The position numbers were made by a program, and so were the translations under genes. A stretch of 64,000 nucleotides of DNA from Tetranychus cinnabarinus (Eukaryota > Arthropoda > Arachnida > Trombidiformes > Tetranychidae): assembly GCA_022266195.1 (NCBI GenBank), contig WHVY01000003.1, forward strand, positions 4,650,001 through 4,714,000, given 5' to 3'. Positions 38,801 through 50,500 of this stretch are shown here, in pieces (position 1 is the stretch's first letter; each line of letters begins with the position of its first letter). The notes beneath the pieces are model-generated. The model worked only from the letters and a program-made list of their open reading frames with translations, had not been told where the DNA came from and ran no database searches.

Positions 38801-41800
38801 CTCTTAGATTTTTATTCACATGAATTATATGAGAATTAATAACTATGTTAATCCATGTTTTTGCATGGCGATTAAAAGTAGTCAATTTTGATCTGATGTA
38901 GGCCTCAATATGGTTCAAGTCTTTGATTAAACGAAACAATTCTACAAAGTTTTCCGAGTCTAATTCAATATCTAATGATTTCGATTTATTGATGACCCAT
39001 TTTGTTTCTCTAATTAAAGAATTGTTTCTCTCGCTCTAACGCTTTCATCACCTTTTAATTACAACTCAGTATCTCAAGTTTTTCACATCATGGCATTTAC
39101 ACTTCAAACAACGACTATATTTTGTTTCCTCAACTTTTTTTTTCTTAAAATTTTAAAAAGAGTCCAAATATATGGAGACCAATGAGTTACAATATAAATG
39201 TGATTTTTATTGAAGAAACTATTTTGTCAAATTATATTAATCTCTATTATAATTGAATTACAGGAAGAACAAATTCATCAAACCCAATAGCTTTAGGAGC
39301 ACTGGTAGTGGTATTGAGAAAAGTATCAAAAGCTTACAAACGTTGAAATTAATAGTTGGTAAAACAAATTATCTACCTCCATTGGGACGAACAGGTCGTA
39401 AACAAACACCCACTGTGACTGCACAATTTCAGCAATCGTTGAATCAATTGATGGAAACATTGAACCAAGCTAATCCTTTTTTTGTACGATGTATCAAATC
39501 AAATGCGGATAAAATACCCTATCATTTTGATGATATGCTGGTTTTGGTACAATTACGTTACACTGGAATGCTGGAGACGGTCACAATCCGTCAATCAGGA
39601 TATTCTGTTCGTTTAAGTTTCGATGAATTCATCCAGCATTATCGTATTTTATTGCCTAAAGGTCTATTAAGCTCACAAGCTGATGTACGACATTTTCTCG
39701 AACGAATGAATCTCAACCGTGATAATTATCAAATAGGAAAGACTAAAATTTTTATGCGAGAAAGTGAAAAATTGGCTTTAGATGATATGCTTCATCAAGA
39801 AATATTAAGACGCATTATTACCTTACAACGCTGGGTTCGAACCTGGATAACAAGGAAACGTTTCCAACAAATGAGACAAGCTGTTGTTGTATTACAAACT
39901 CACATAAGACGTTGGTTAGCTCAGCAAAGGTTGAATCAACTTAAATGGATTGCTCATCTAGAATATCTTGCTGCTACTATCATTCAACGGAATTGGCGAT
40001 GTTATTATGCACGTCAATGTTTTTTAAGACTTCGACGGGCAACAGTTATGTTCCAAAGTTATGCTCGAGGCTTTATTGTCCGTAGGAAATTTAATCAAGA
40101 CTATTTGGACCAAAAATCAAAGAACCACCATCAAGTGATGTCCAGTTTATATGGATCTGGACAAGACAGTCATTCATCACATTCTGATGAAGCATTTCTC
40201 TCAAAAGGTTCAAGTCAAGAGGAACTTGAAGCTGATCGAACCTTATCCAACGTTCAACATCCCCATCGACATGCAGTTAAAAGTGTTGCTCGAAAGCAAC
40301 ATTCAAAAGATTCTGAAGACAGTTCAGGTGTCCATGAAGATTCTGAGCCGGAAAGTTTTCATGTCCATGAAAACAACTATCTGACCTCACAAACAAGCGA
40401 TGAACCTCCTCCACCTCTTCCTCCTAGAAGACAACCTCCACCACCGTTAATTATTCCAGCGTCTACAGAGCGAAATTCTTACTCTGAAAGACCGCATCAT
40501 TTCTCATGTTATTCAAACACTCCAACATCAAATCAACCTTCTTCACTTCCACCAGCACCAACTTCAATGAATTCACTTTCACACACTTCACCTCTTCTCT
40601 CTGGTTCATCACCTCAATCTCTTCAACCGATATCATCATCTTCATCACAACAACCTCTTAAATCATTGCAACCACATCAAATACCCTTACCAGCCGATAA
40701 ATACAGTTTACCCTCACCCACAGAAGATGATGATAAACCTCGCCTTGACAGACGACGAACACGACCTTTCCGTAAAGTTTCATTGAAAAGATCAAAATCA
40801 AATAAAGGTCCTGTCAGTTCAGTTTTCTCAGAAAGTCTTGGAGGCCATGAAAAAGTTGCCAAATCACCTTCCGAGGCAGATATAGTAATTGTCAAAAAAC
40901 CTATTAAAGAAATGGTCTCAGAACCGTGTATTCCTTCATCACCTTCCAAAATTAATCCACCGGACTCATTTTTATCCTCTGAAGGTGGCCGTGATCAAAA
41001 GGGAGCATTCCAAAAGGCAAAGAAACACATTCGAACCTTTATCACTGGAAGTAGCAGTAATAAAACAGAGAAGAAATCTAAAGCTGAAGGTGAAAATCAT
41101 CAATGGGAGACTGAAAATCATTCAATTTATTCAACAGAAGAGAGCCATAATAATCAAACCATTTCTAGTCAATCTAAATCCAAGAAGTCAAAACCTTCGC
41201 CACTTTATTCATCTCTGTTGCCAACCAATAACTCGTCTTCAACCACGACACCATCGCCGACAAGCAATACACCGACCCCAAACACAACAAGTACTACACC
41301 ATCGGGTGAACCTTTATCACATTATAACTCACTCACTCGACATAGCCTGAAAAGTGTCATCTCTTTTCAAAAAAGTGATATTTGTGCTCTCTGTGAACAA
41401 GTTATGTATCAAAATTCATCAACCCTGGTGAATAGTGGTTTCCGTTGTGCTGAATGCTCTCTTCTTTTTCACACAACTTGCCTTTCAAATGCCAATTCAG
41501 TACCTTGCATTGACAAAAGCAAATTAGCACTCTTTTCTTCTTCCAAAATGAACTCTCCTCACAATCCTTCGCGTCCACCACGAAACAAAACACGAGGGAA
41601 AAGCTCTAAAAACTATTCGAGTGGAGGAAACAATTTATCATCTAAACATGATACAATGGTTTCCACTGGTTCATCACTTAGTGGAAGTAGCCAAGCAAAT
41701 GGAAGCTCAAATTCATCATCATCCTGGAATGTTACTCGGACTACTGAATTCATTGATCCAAAAGACATTCTCATTACTGATGTTACTGAACTTCATTATA

Positions 41801-43864
41801 TGGAAATATTCATCAATAACAAAATCATGGCAATGGAAGAGTCAAAGAAAAGTCATGCTAAGGAATCAATGGTCGATGTTGTATTTAAGATTGCTCTTAA
41901 AGAGTTTAAATCTAATCTGTTATCAACTTATTCAGTAGCGGTCGCTCAAGATGGCCAACTTCACATTGCCTATAAAAATTTGATTGATCATTTTGGCCAA
42001 GTAATTATGAATGTTTGCCAAAAGGAGAATACATGGAAATCGTTTCCAGTCATAATGGGTGTTAACGCATTCAGAGGGTTTCTCGACGAATTTCGTAACC
42101 TTGGCTCTAAAGTACCACCCGAAGATACCAAGGCTAAATCAAAGAGACGTAAAAGGGGTGGAGGAACTAGTGGTAACAATTCAAGTGGTAGTGGTAAAAA
42201 GAAGGAATCTCGTGAAGAGTTTATACTCAAATGTGATCACAAATTTACTTCAATGATGGCAAATATACCCACCGTTTGTGAAGTATGTTCAACCCTGATG
42301 TGGTTGACGGAAAAAATTTGGGTCTGTCAGGGATGTAAATTTACATGTCACAAAAAGTGTACCTCTAAGGTTACCGTTTCATGTAGAGATAAAACTCTTT
42401 TGCAACAAGGTAAAAAGCTATTTGGTGCTCCGTTGGAAAGATTGGTATCGGATGAGATTAAAATGCCGACCGTTTTAGAGAATCTAATTACTGCCATTGA
42501 ATTGCGAGGTCTTTACACCGAAGGAATTTACCGTAAATCGGGAACAACTTCTAAAATAAACGAGCTTAAGGCTAAATTAGAGGATAACATTGAAACCGTT
42601 GACCTAGATTCATATTCTGTCCATGTGTTGACGGCTGTACTGAAATCATTTTTCAGAGAAATGCCTAACCCTTTAATGACCTACCAATTGTATGATGACT
42701 TTCTTTGGACAACGGCCATTTCTGATCCATCTGAACGAGTTCAAGCAATCTATTCTCATATAGCCAAGCTACCTCGTGCCAATTATGATGTACTTGAAAG
42801 GTTAATCTTTCATTTAGCCCGAGTGGCTCAACAAGAAGCTGCTAATCGTATGAATGCAAACAGTTTGGCAATTGTTTTTGCTCCCTGTATTTTAAGAACT
42901 GATAAATTAATGCAAATGCAGGATAAACTTAGTGACATTAGTAAACAAACAAAGTAAGTTTGCATTGTATTCATCGTTTTATCATTTTTATTTAATCATT
43001 TTATTTCTTTTCTTTTTCTCAGATGCATTGAAACAATAATTAACGATCGATTAAAACAAGTTAAGGATACATTGGCAGATATTGAGATGTTGGATAGTGT
43101 TTATCACACAACATCTTCAAGACTAAGCTCTCTCAAAATGTCAAAGGTATTTTAATTTCAAAATATTGTTATTGGAATTTTTTTCTAACATATTCTTTTT
43201 ATCTTCATATTACAGTCTCAACCAATTCGTGATAATGCTGGTCAAACTAGTCGAAACTCTCAGCAAGACGAAGAAGAGGTTTTAACTCAACAAATCGATA
43301 TTCTGCGTCATGAAAAGTATGTCTTTACAATCAATTCTTTTATCAACGAATCAAGCTAATTCATATTTTCCAATTATTTTTGCAGAGCTCATCTGACTAA
43401 CATTTTGCCCACATTTAATCTGGTATCCGCCGGATCTGATGATGACTTACTTAGCACAGGAACGGAACTTGAAAGTTCCTTAGGAACAAGTTTGGATGAA
43501 GTTAGTCTTTACTCAAACACTAAAATACCCGTCAGTGTAAGAAATACAAATCTTGATTTTCCATGTAAGTATTTCCAAATTGAATCAATTTTGTTACTCA
43601 TGAATTATTCATTAATATAAATTTTCCTCTCTACTTGCAGCACTCCCGTCCCAACCACTCAACCTTAATCATTTGACAAAAAGTCGTGTTTCTCAGGTTC
43701 CACTTAATAGACGATTACCATCTAGATTTTCAAAGCCTGTTCGTGGAGGACCTTCACCTAGAATTGGTCGATCACCAGTTCGACGGAGAAAGGATCAAGT
43801 TAAAGACTCTCAGCGTGAAGGGATGAGAGTTTATCGTAATGATGATAACTCTGTTCGAGTTTAA
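23873..43864 (+). CDS. Myo9: unconventional myosin IX (RhoGAP myosin)
   Basis: Nine exons: 23873-24400, 24485-24655, 24899-26363, 26982-27063, 39264-42953, 43023-43146, 43216-43316, 43386-43564 and 43641-43864. All close in phase, giving 2,187 aa. An N-terminal Ras-associating domain (about 1-110) leads into the motor. The motor has DLCQLPDLTEQTLLENL, P-loop GESGSGKT (248-255), switch I NNNSSRFG (300-307) and switch II DIFGFEDF (about 530). Loop 2 is enlarged (about 715-790), as in class IX. Then come about four IQ motifs (930-1035), a Pro/Ser-rich tail, a C1-like zinc finger (about 1457-1500), a second C1 (about 1736-1786) and a RhoGAP domain (about 1803-1975) with the arginine finger in GIYRKSG. 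Family knowledge: actin-based motor that inactivates Rho at sites of actin assembly. The start is the first ATG after the AT-rich leader. Identity is very secure; the tail after RhoGAP is less conserved. Confidence 0.96.
26364..26981 (+). other. myosin IX intron 3
   Basis: 618-bp intron, GTAATC to CTTTTAG, with a long pyrimidine-rich run over 26390-26600 on the sense strand. The motor frame stays open to 26602 past the splice site, but that continuation is low-complexity Ser/Leu/Phe and is not motor sequence. Confidence 0.85.
27064..39263 (+). other. 12.2-kb myosin IX intron 4 within loop 2
   Basis: Begins GTAAAA at 27064 and ends AATTACAG at 39263. It splits loop 2 of the motor. The sense strand is clearly T-rich and pyrimidine-rich (for example 33940-34600), consistent with transcribed intron. 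I found no nested gene, tRNA or clear transposon in it; the many short open frames are low-complexity Phe/Ser/Leu artefacts. Confidence 0.85.
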
Positions 43865-45890
43865 AATGCTTTTTACTCTACACTTTCTAAAACTCGCCCT
43901 TATTGATCTAACTAGCGCTTCTATCCTAAAAGTCCAACTCAATCTGTTGTCAACTCATAATCTAGGAATCTACATATTAATTAAGAAAGCATCTCCTCCA
44001 TATTTTCTTATAAGCAAACTAAACAAAATCACCTAATTCCTTCCATAGAAAAACCATCCATCCATCGAAATTAAAGCCTCTTATATCCTTGTTGCTCTAT
44101 TTAACTATTAATTACCCAAACACAATCAGACAAACAAATGAAACAACCGTTGTAATTTTATTCTCCTAACTCATTTGATCATCGCTCATTCACTTCTGAT
44201 TGAAATCGGACGGAAAACAGGACCAAATTATCATTTCGGGAACAACTTTAAAGCATTTTTTCATCCACATAAACTTTCATTTCACAATTGTTCACCAGTA
44301 AATTTTAATTGTTTCATCTTTTCTCAAACTTCTGACTTTTCTATCTTTATTTTCTATTTGCTATTAAAATTAAATGCAATAAATTAAACTCTTATTTTAA
44401 TTTAATTATTGGTATCAAACCTCTTCATATTCATCTCTTTATTTCACTTCAGCTTTACTCGGGATCAGAGCAGTTTAATTCAGTCGGAGCAAGGCTGCTT
44501 TAATGACACCGCCGTTATTAAATAAGAAACTTATAAGTAGAGATTGATTTAAAGGGAGGAAAAATTAAAATAATCAAAGATAAAAAGAGTTTTGCAATTT
44601 TAGGAGATATTTTGTTCAGATGCTGAAATTCAGCATTATTTAGTGTCGCCATCTAATGAATTTTTATTGATTGGGGCAGAAATGACATTAAGAGAAATAA
44701 CTGTAATTGTTTCTCTGATTGTCAATTATTTTTTCATAAGTTCTGTGAATCTGTTAAATGGTGACTCTGAAAAAGTGATTACCTAAACTGGATGCTGGAA
44801 TGTAACTCCATTTGTTTAATTCATCAACATTGAAAGGCCCGCGAAACATTACCTTATTGCTCACTCTTATCAATTCTACAAAATTGTTTACAATCCTGTT
44901 ATTTCTTCAGCTAATGTTGACAATCAAATCTGATCAGCATTGGGCTTACCAGTGTCCATTTGAATTCAATTGATTATTGATCTATTTATTAACTTAACCT
45001 TTTACTATAAATATCTTTTCCTCCCTATGAACAGCTAAACTCTAATAACAGAAACAGAAAACATAAACTACGTTATACCAATGTGTGTTTTATCCTGAGT
45101 GAATCAACAATTGCTATTTGATCACCGTGAAATAAATTCCTTTTGATATCATCTTACAGCTAAAACAAATTGTGTCGATTAACAGATATAATTAATGTAA
45201 AAAATCCTATCAGCTAAAAGCTATGTGCAACCAATATATTTGATATTCTGATTTGGTTTATTATCTTTCATCAAACTGACGTGCAATCAATTGCATATTA
45301 TTTGCTTGGACGTTTAATTTGTTTGACAATCTAGATACGTTACCAAGCAAACGTTATTACACCAAGGAGTTATTTTGTGGCGTTTGATAAACCTTGAAAT
45401 CCAAAGCCTACTCACATTATAATGTCAACATTGACTCACTAACCTACAAAAACAATGCTAAACTTCACCAGGATGGAAAAGAACTCATTCTTTAATTTCT
45501 ATTGATTACGTGAATACATTTTGTTACCAATTTTTAAATTATTTTTTAGTTGAACATTTCAATTTGTCAAAGAGTTATTACAAACTATATTCATGTTTTA
45601 TCGTCAAGAAATCATTGAAAAGATCTCACTCTACTCTACTCGAACTCATACTTGGACCAACATTTCAATATTGAGTAAATTGTAATTTTATTCAACTTCT
45701 CTTTTCAATTTTTTGTAATTTAGTATTCGTTCAAAAACCGAGGTAAGTTCAAATTTTCATCAATAATCCATGAGAATTTTGTCATGCTGCAGGAAATCTA
45801 TGAGTCTATGTTTTACCTGATACAAGATATTGTCTTGCTTCTGAATGTTTCAGGTTTCTCTTTTCTGTAAGACGTGAACCATTCTTTAAG
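43865..45890. other. myosin IX 3' UTR and intergenic stretch to TRIR
   Basis: Contains an AATAAA at 44378-44383 for myosin IX, and the 11-mer GTCGCCATCTA at 44645-44655, which is the exact reverse complement of the one at 23637-23647. A non-coding 5' exon for the next gene may lie near 45724-45741 (TTTAG before and GTAAGT after), joined to an acceptor at about 45853. That part is inference. Confidence 0.5.
44378..44383 (+). terminator. candidate poly(A) signal of myosin IX
   Basis: AATAAA about 514 nt after the stop codon, within AT-rich sequence. Confidence 0.5.
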
Positions 45891-46500
45891 ATGAGCTCTA
45901 ATAGCCAATTACCCACACAAACTGAACAATTTGTTAATAAATTTGTAAATGATGGATCTTTTTTGGAGATATTTAAACAAATGCAAAATAAGCAGCAATG
46001 CAAAGTACAGTCAACATATAATCAATGTTTTAATCAACCAGAACCTACATCAACAAAATCACCTGAAACTACAACTGGCCTTAAAGAGGAAAGCAAACCT
46101 TTACAGTTGTCCAAAGATACCAGTGAAGCTTCAAGTGATGCACCTAAAGTTAACTCTGTCAAAGTAATCTCTAACAAGATAATTCTGGTAAACAATTATT
46201 TTTCTTTAACCTGAATCAAGATCAATATTGGCTTCAATTTACAAAATTAATATCCACAAATTAGTCCGGGATTCGAATTTCTTGCTATCAAAACCATTTA
46301 TCTCAATATTGAAATATTTTCTTTAGGGTAAACGCCGCAACCAAAAACTGAAGGTTGGCATAATCAAGCGCAATCGGAAAGAGTCAGAAACTGAGTCCGA
46401 GGATGGTTTGGATGCTTGGACTAAATACATGAGAGAAGTGAGACAATACAAGGAAAAGTATGGTGACGATTCCGACAAGAAGCGACCATTAGTCAAATGA
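45891..46500 (+). CDS. TRIR: telomerase RNA component-interacting RNase homologue (C19orf43)
   Basis: Two exons, 45891-46187 and 46327-46500, joined in phase 0 (donor GTAAAC, acceptor CTTTAG), giving 156 aa. Two blocks match the vertebrate TRIR/C19orf43 protein: FVNDGSFLEIFKQMQ near the N-terminus, and a C-terminal block starting GKRRNQKLKVGI, continuing DAWTKYMREVRQYKEKYGDD and ending KKRPLVK. The middle is Ser/Thr/Glu/Lys-rich and probably disordered. The vertebrate protein is described as a nuclear RNase that processes telomerase RNA; function in an arthropod is inference. The shared RPLVK C-terminus argues that the model is complete. A likely untranslated upstream exon is mentioned in the preceding stretch. 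Confidence 0.88.
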
Positions 46501-46543
46501 TTTGGAACAAGTAATTTTAAACATTTCAATGGATTATTACAAT

Positions 46544-46819
46544 ATGATGACAATTTTTCATCCATTGACTTTAGTTAATCAAACTCTTCGTCAATGTACA
46601 TATAGTTTGCCGCAATCATGATTCTATGCACATTTCAAAGGAAAAATACAATTCAACTTTATTTCCACGACTTGTAAAAGAGCAATCGTATGGTATTGTT
46701 CAATCGACAATCAATATATCATAACAGCCAACTTATTCGAGCTTGTAAATTGGGTCACAGATGAATATCCAGAATCACAAAAATTATTGAGACGAGTAAA
46801 AATGAAACTCTGTGATTAA
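46544..46819 (+). pseudogene. unrecognised 92-codon frame with one in-frame TGA
   Basis: Starts ATGATG 43 bp after the TRIR stop codon and ends TAA at 46817-46819. It is open throughout except for a TGA at 46619-46621 (codon 26). The part after the TGA has ordinary globular-protein composition, for example KRAIVWYCSIDNQYIITANL and LVNWVTDEYPES. With this base composition several stops would be expected over 91 codons, so a single one is unusual. It could be a recent pseudogene, an exon of an unmodelled small gene, or a downstream cistron on the TRIR mRNA. I do not recognise a family. No SECIS element was identified, so selenocysteine is not proposed. Confidence 0.3.
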
Positions 46820-47720
46820 TTCAATATCCTACATAGATATAACTTTTTTTAATCCTCTCCTTTCAAGTAAATAATTACTATTAAATTATACAACCAAAGA
46901 CACCTTGTCTTGATTTATTCCCATATTGAAGATCAATCGGAGTTGCAAAATTGCAGTTACTAATCATGAGAAGGCCTTTATTCATTTGAATCAATGAATT
47001 TAGTTATTTATTTCAGTAATTACAATTGAAAGACAAGAAAATCGATGTTAATAAACATAAAGATCAATAAAGGAAAGAACCTTTTCATTAAATCGATTAA
47101 ATTTTATCAATCAATGGATTCTTAAATGGAAATGAAGGCTTTTCAATGTTTAGGTCGATAGTAATTTATAAATACAATGTTTTTTGAGAATCGTTTCATG
47201 AGAATTGGTTAATCATCCTTTTAAACGCAATCATTTTGACTAGCTTAAACTCAACAATCAGTAGACTTGACGACAGAAATATTTCTAATAATAACTGAGT
47301 AACTCACAGGATTAGAAGGCTTAAAATACATTAACAGGATCATGTTGGTAAAAAAGTGCAGATGCAAAGGATTAACTCAAATCTTTTAAATCTTGTTTAT
47401 TTTTCTGGCCCTTAACTCAGTCCATCAGGCTAAGAAGTTGCACTTGTTGCTGACAATTTACCATGTAGCATGGAGGAAAAAACGGTTGTAATACGATAGA
47501 AGTGGGTTTGGTTCCGTTGAATTTGAATCTTTCAAGTTACTGTACTGACCACGCTCTTGTAAAGCTTTAAGGTTCTCGATTGGTTAAAAGTTCGTGAATA
47601 TGTAAATGAGTAGCAACTAGAACTAAAATTGAGTTTTCAAATCTGGTCAGTTTCATTCTTCCAAGTAACCACTCGGTTTCTCGACTTTTTTTAGCATTTT
47701 GATTTCGAATAAGATAAAAC
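46820..47720. other. intergenic stretch, TRIR to chitin deacetylase
   Basis: 0.9 kb of AT-rich DNA with no supported frame. It presumably contains the deacetylase promoter; no element could be assigned. Confidence 0.6.
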
Positions 47721-49143
47721 ATGAAATTCTTATTCACTTTTAGTTCCTTTCTTTTATTCACTTTGATTATTGCTAATCAATTTGATGAATCAACATCTCG
47801 TTATTGTCATCCAGCTAAATGTCCACCATCAACATGCTTCTGTCCAACAACAGAGTCTGTTTTACCTTCGCTCGGTCAAGTGCCTCAATTTGTTATGTTA
47901 ACTTTTGATGACGGTGTTAATGGTATCAACTATGAAACATATCGATCAGTATTCAATCGTAGACATCAAGACACTGGTTGTCCAGTTCAATCCACTTATT
48001 TCGTCACCCATGAGTACACAGATTACCATCTTGTTCACAACTTGTGGAGACGCGGTAATGAGATAGCTGTCCATTCAATAACGTAAGTTTCACTCATTTT
48101 CATGCAAACAATCAAATCTAATTTCTTTGTCTTTTTCAATCTAATTTCTCTAATTTACCAGCCATAATCGGGATCTAAAATCATGGCTCACCGCACCAGT
48201 TTCTCTCTGGCGAGCAGAAATGGGTGGCATGAAGAAATTGATTTCTTATTTTGCTGATATTCCAGAATCGGAGATTAAAGGAATCAGAGTTCCATTTTTA
48301 CAGTCTGCTGGTGATCACACATGGCAGGTTTGTTTATTGTTGATTGCGTATTACTAGTCCAAACTAATACCTTATTTGATATCTTGAACAGGCAATGACT
48401 GAAGATGGTTTTCTTTATGATTCCTCGGTTCCTGTCCGTAACTTTGTCAATCCTCCATTGTATCCTTACACACTGGACATGGGTCTTGTTGATGATTGTC
48501 AAATTGAACCTTGTCCAAATGGTCGCTATCCCGGTCTTTGGGAGGTACCAATGGTTAATTGGAAAATGTATGACATTAACTTGGATGAAGACGGTAAGTT
48601 TAATATCACTTAGGCTAAATGTTACTAATTGTAACTGAATATTCAATAAAACTAAAATTTAATTTAATGATAGGTAAACCATTGGAAGTGATCTGTGCTA
48701 TGGTTGATGCTTGTGTGCCTAATCCTAACACTACTGAATGGGCATATCGATATTTAATGGATAACTTTATGCGCCATTATCGAAGCAATAGAGCTCCTTT
48801 ACCAGTTTTCATGCATGAATTCTGGCTTCTCAATCCTCACCGTAAAGAAGCATATTTCCGTTTCATCGATACTCTTCTTAAAATGCCCGATGTTTACTTT
48901 ACCACCATCAGCGAGGTATTAGATTATCTCAGGAATCCCGTTTCTAATGATGAGTATAAGAGACGAATCAATGAAACATGCATTAGAGAACCAAGATACA
49001 CGAGTTGTGGTGAAAAGTATGGTTCAATAAACTGTGAATATAATGGATTACCAATGTTCAAAGGTTGGCCACGATATATGAGAGTTTGTGGACATGATTG
49101 TCCACCAAACTATCCTTGGCTCAACAATCCTTTAGGTAATTGA
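47721..49143 (+). CDS. chitin deacetylase-like secreted polysaccharide deacetylase
   Basis: Four exons: 47721-48082, 48162-48327, 48392-48593 and 48674-49143, phases consistent, 399 aa. A signal peptide is evident (MKFLFTFSSFLLFTLIIA). A short Cys-rich segment (CHPAKCPPSTCFC, about 29-41) precedes the NodB-type deacetylase domain. Catalytic motifs are intact: TFDDGV (61-66) supplies the base and metal Asp, HSITH (118-122, spanning the first intron) supplies the two metal-binding His, and RVPFLQ follows downstream. There is a Cys-rich C-terminus ending WLNNPLGN. No peritrophin-type chitin-binding or LDL-receptor-A domain is present, unlike the larger arthropod CDA1/2 proteins. Predicted extracellular Zn-dependent N-deacetylation of chitin in cuticle or gut lining. 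Substrate is inferred from the family. It converges with the CD36-like gene. Confidence 0.93.
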
Positions 49144-49186
49144 GTAGTTCCATTGTAAACAGAGCATTAAAACTTTTAAGAATCCA

Positions 49187-49197
49187 AATAAAATAAA
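49187..49197 (+). terminator. candidate poly(A) signals of the chitin deacetylase gene
   Basis: Two overlapping AATAAA hexamers 44-49 nt after the stop codon, indicating a very short 3' UTR. Confidence 0.6.
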
Positions 49198-50500
49198 GAT
49201 TACATGATTTTTCTGTACTTTTCAAAACTTTAATTTTTTAAAATTGCAATTCAAATTGAATTTGAGCATTTTTGCCAATTTTTAGACCAGAAATATATCA
49301 ACTGCCAAAATAGACATTAAATTTGTATTCTGGATTATCATTATTCATTGAAGATCCAAAATTTGCAAAGAACCATATTTGCGTTTGAACTTCCAAATTT
49401 AAGTTACAATCACAAGATTCCTATTGACTAGTTCATATCACTTGTTCACATAATGAAATGCAATTGAAAAGAGTTTTTTTTGCAAGTGTTTTTGTTTAAA
49501 TAATGACATACTTTTCAATAGATACTATTTGCATAATAACAATTAATTAAGAGCATTTTTCTGACCAGCTAAGAGGATTGTTTACTCAATCCAAAATGGT
49601 AAAGTCCAAAGGTTGATATTGGATAATAATGTGTTGATTGTGGCGAAGTTACATCCGCTAGATCCATCAATCTAAATAAAATGAACTCCAGGAGCTTAAT
49701 AAATAAATCAAGACAGGACCTAAGAGACCTAACTTGATTGTTTTTTTGCTATTTCTTGGCCATCGAATCATAGAGTTTATCTAGAGACGATTTTAAAGCT
49801 TTGTTGGTCAATAATGTATATTATGACCGAATTAGAAATGAAAATGACACAACAAGATCTAGATATCGAGCACATGTCTGGTAATACCTGCAAATCAATT
49901 TCATCTTTTGGTAATAATTGGGAAATTACGACTTTCTAAACTGTTAACTGTTAAACTATACTGCATATTCATCTATTTTAATAGATGATTCGACTAATTA
50001 GATCACTATTTGCCTCATGCAAACCTGGTGGACAACGCAAGGTGCAATTGCTCAACTGTATATTTTTTAAAAATCTTATTTTTCTAAAGCAACTGGATAA
50101 GTTGCTGAAATCTTTCATCTGCGTAAAAGTATTCATTCATCAAGTAAATGAAAAGTATTATAGTGAAAATCAAGTCAAACATGAGGTATATGATGAGTCT
50201 TAGTTCATGGATGAGTTTGTTGAAATAAGGAGTAATAAAGAGTATTTTGTTTAAAAATGTAATGTATTTACACTGGATGAACAGCAATTTACATTCAGAA
50301 ATGATATCTAAATTTTACAAAATGGCACATGTCCGAGAAAAAATTCGATGAGAAATAATTTGTCACAAAATAGAAAAAGTTGATCACTTGTGGTCAATAT
50401 ATTGCGAAGATGAATTGCTGGAGAGACGATTTGATGGATAAACAAGAGATTGCAGGATTACGCTTCATGAAAAGATCACAATTTGATGAAAAAATGGAGA
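49198..50500. other. convergent 3' intergenic stretch
   Basis: Lies between the ends of the deacetylase (plus) and the CD36-like gene (minus). A 72-codon plus-strand frame from ATG 49985 to 50203 (start MIRLIRSLFASCKPGGQRK) has an Arg-rich N-terminus but no recognised relatives and only weak coding character. No CD36-gene poly(A) signal could be fixed. Confidence 0.5.

Noticed and set aside
46619..46621. Selenocysteine reading of the TGA in the post-TRIR frame
   Set aside because: Sequence context does not resemble known selenoprotein redox motifs and no SECIS element was identified.
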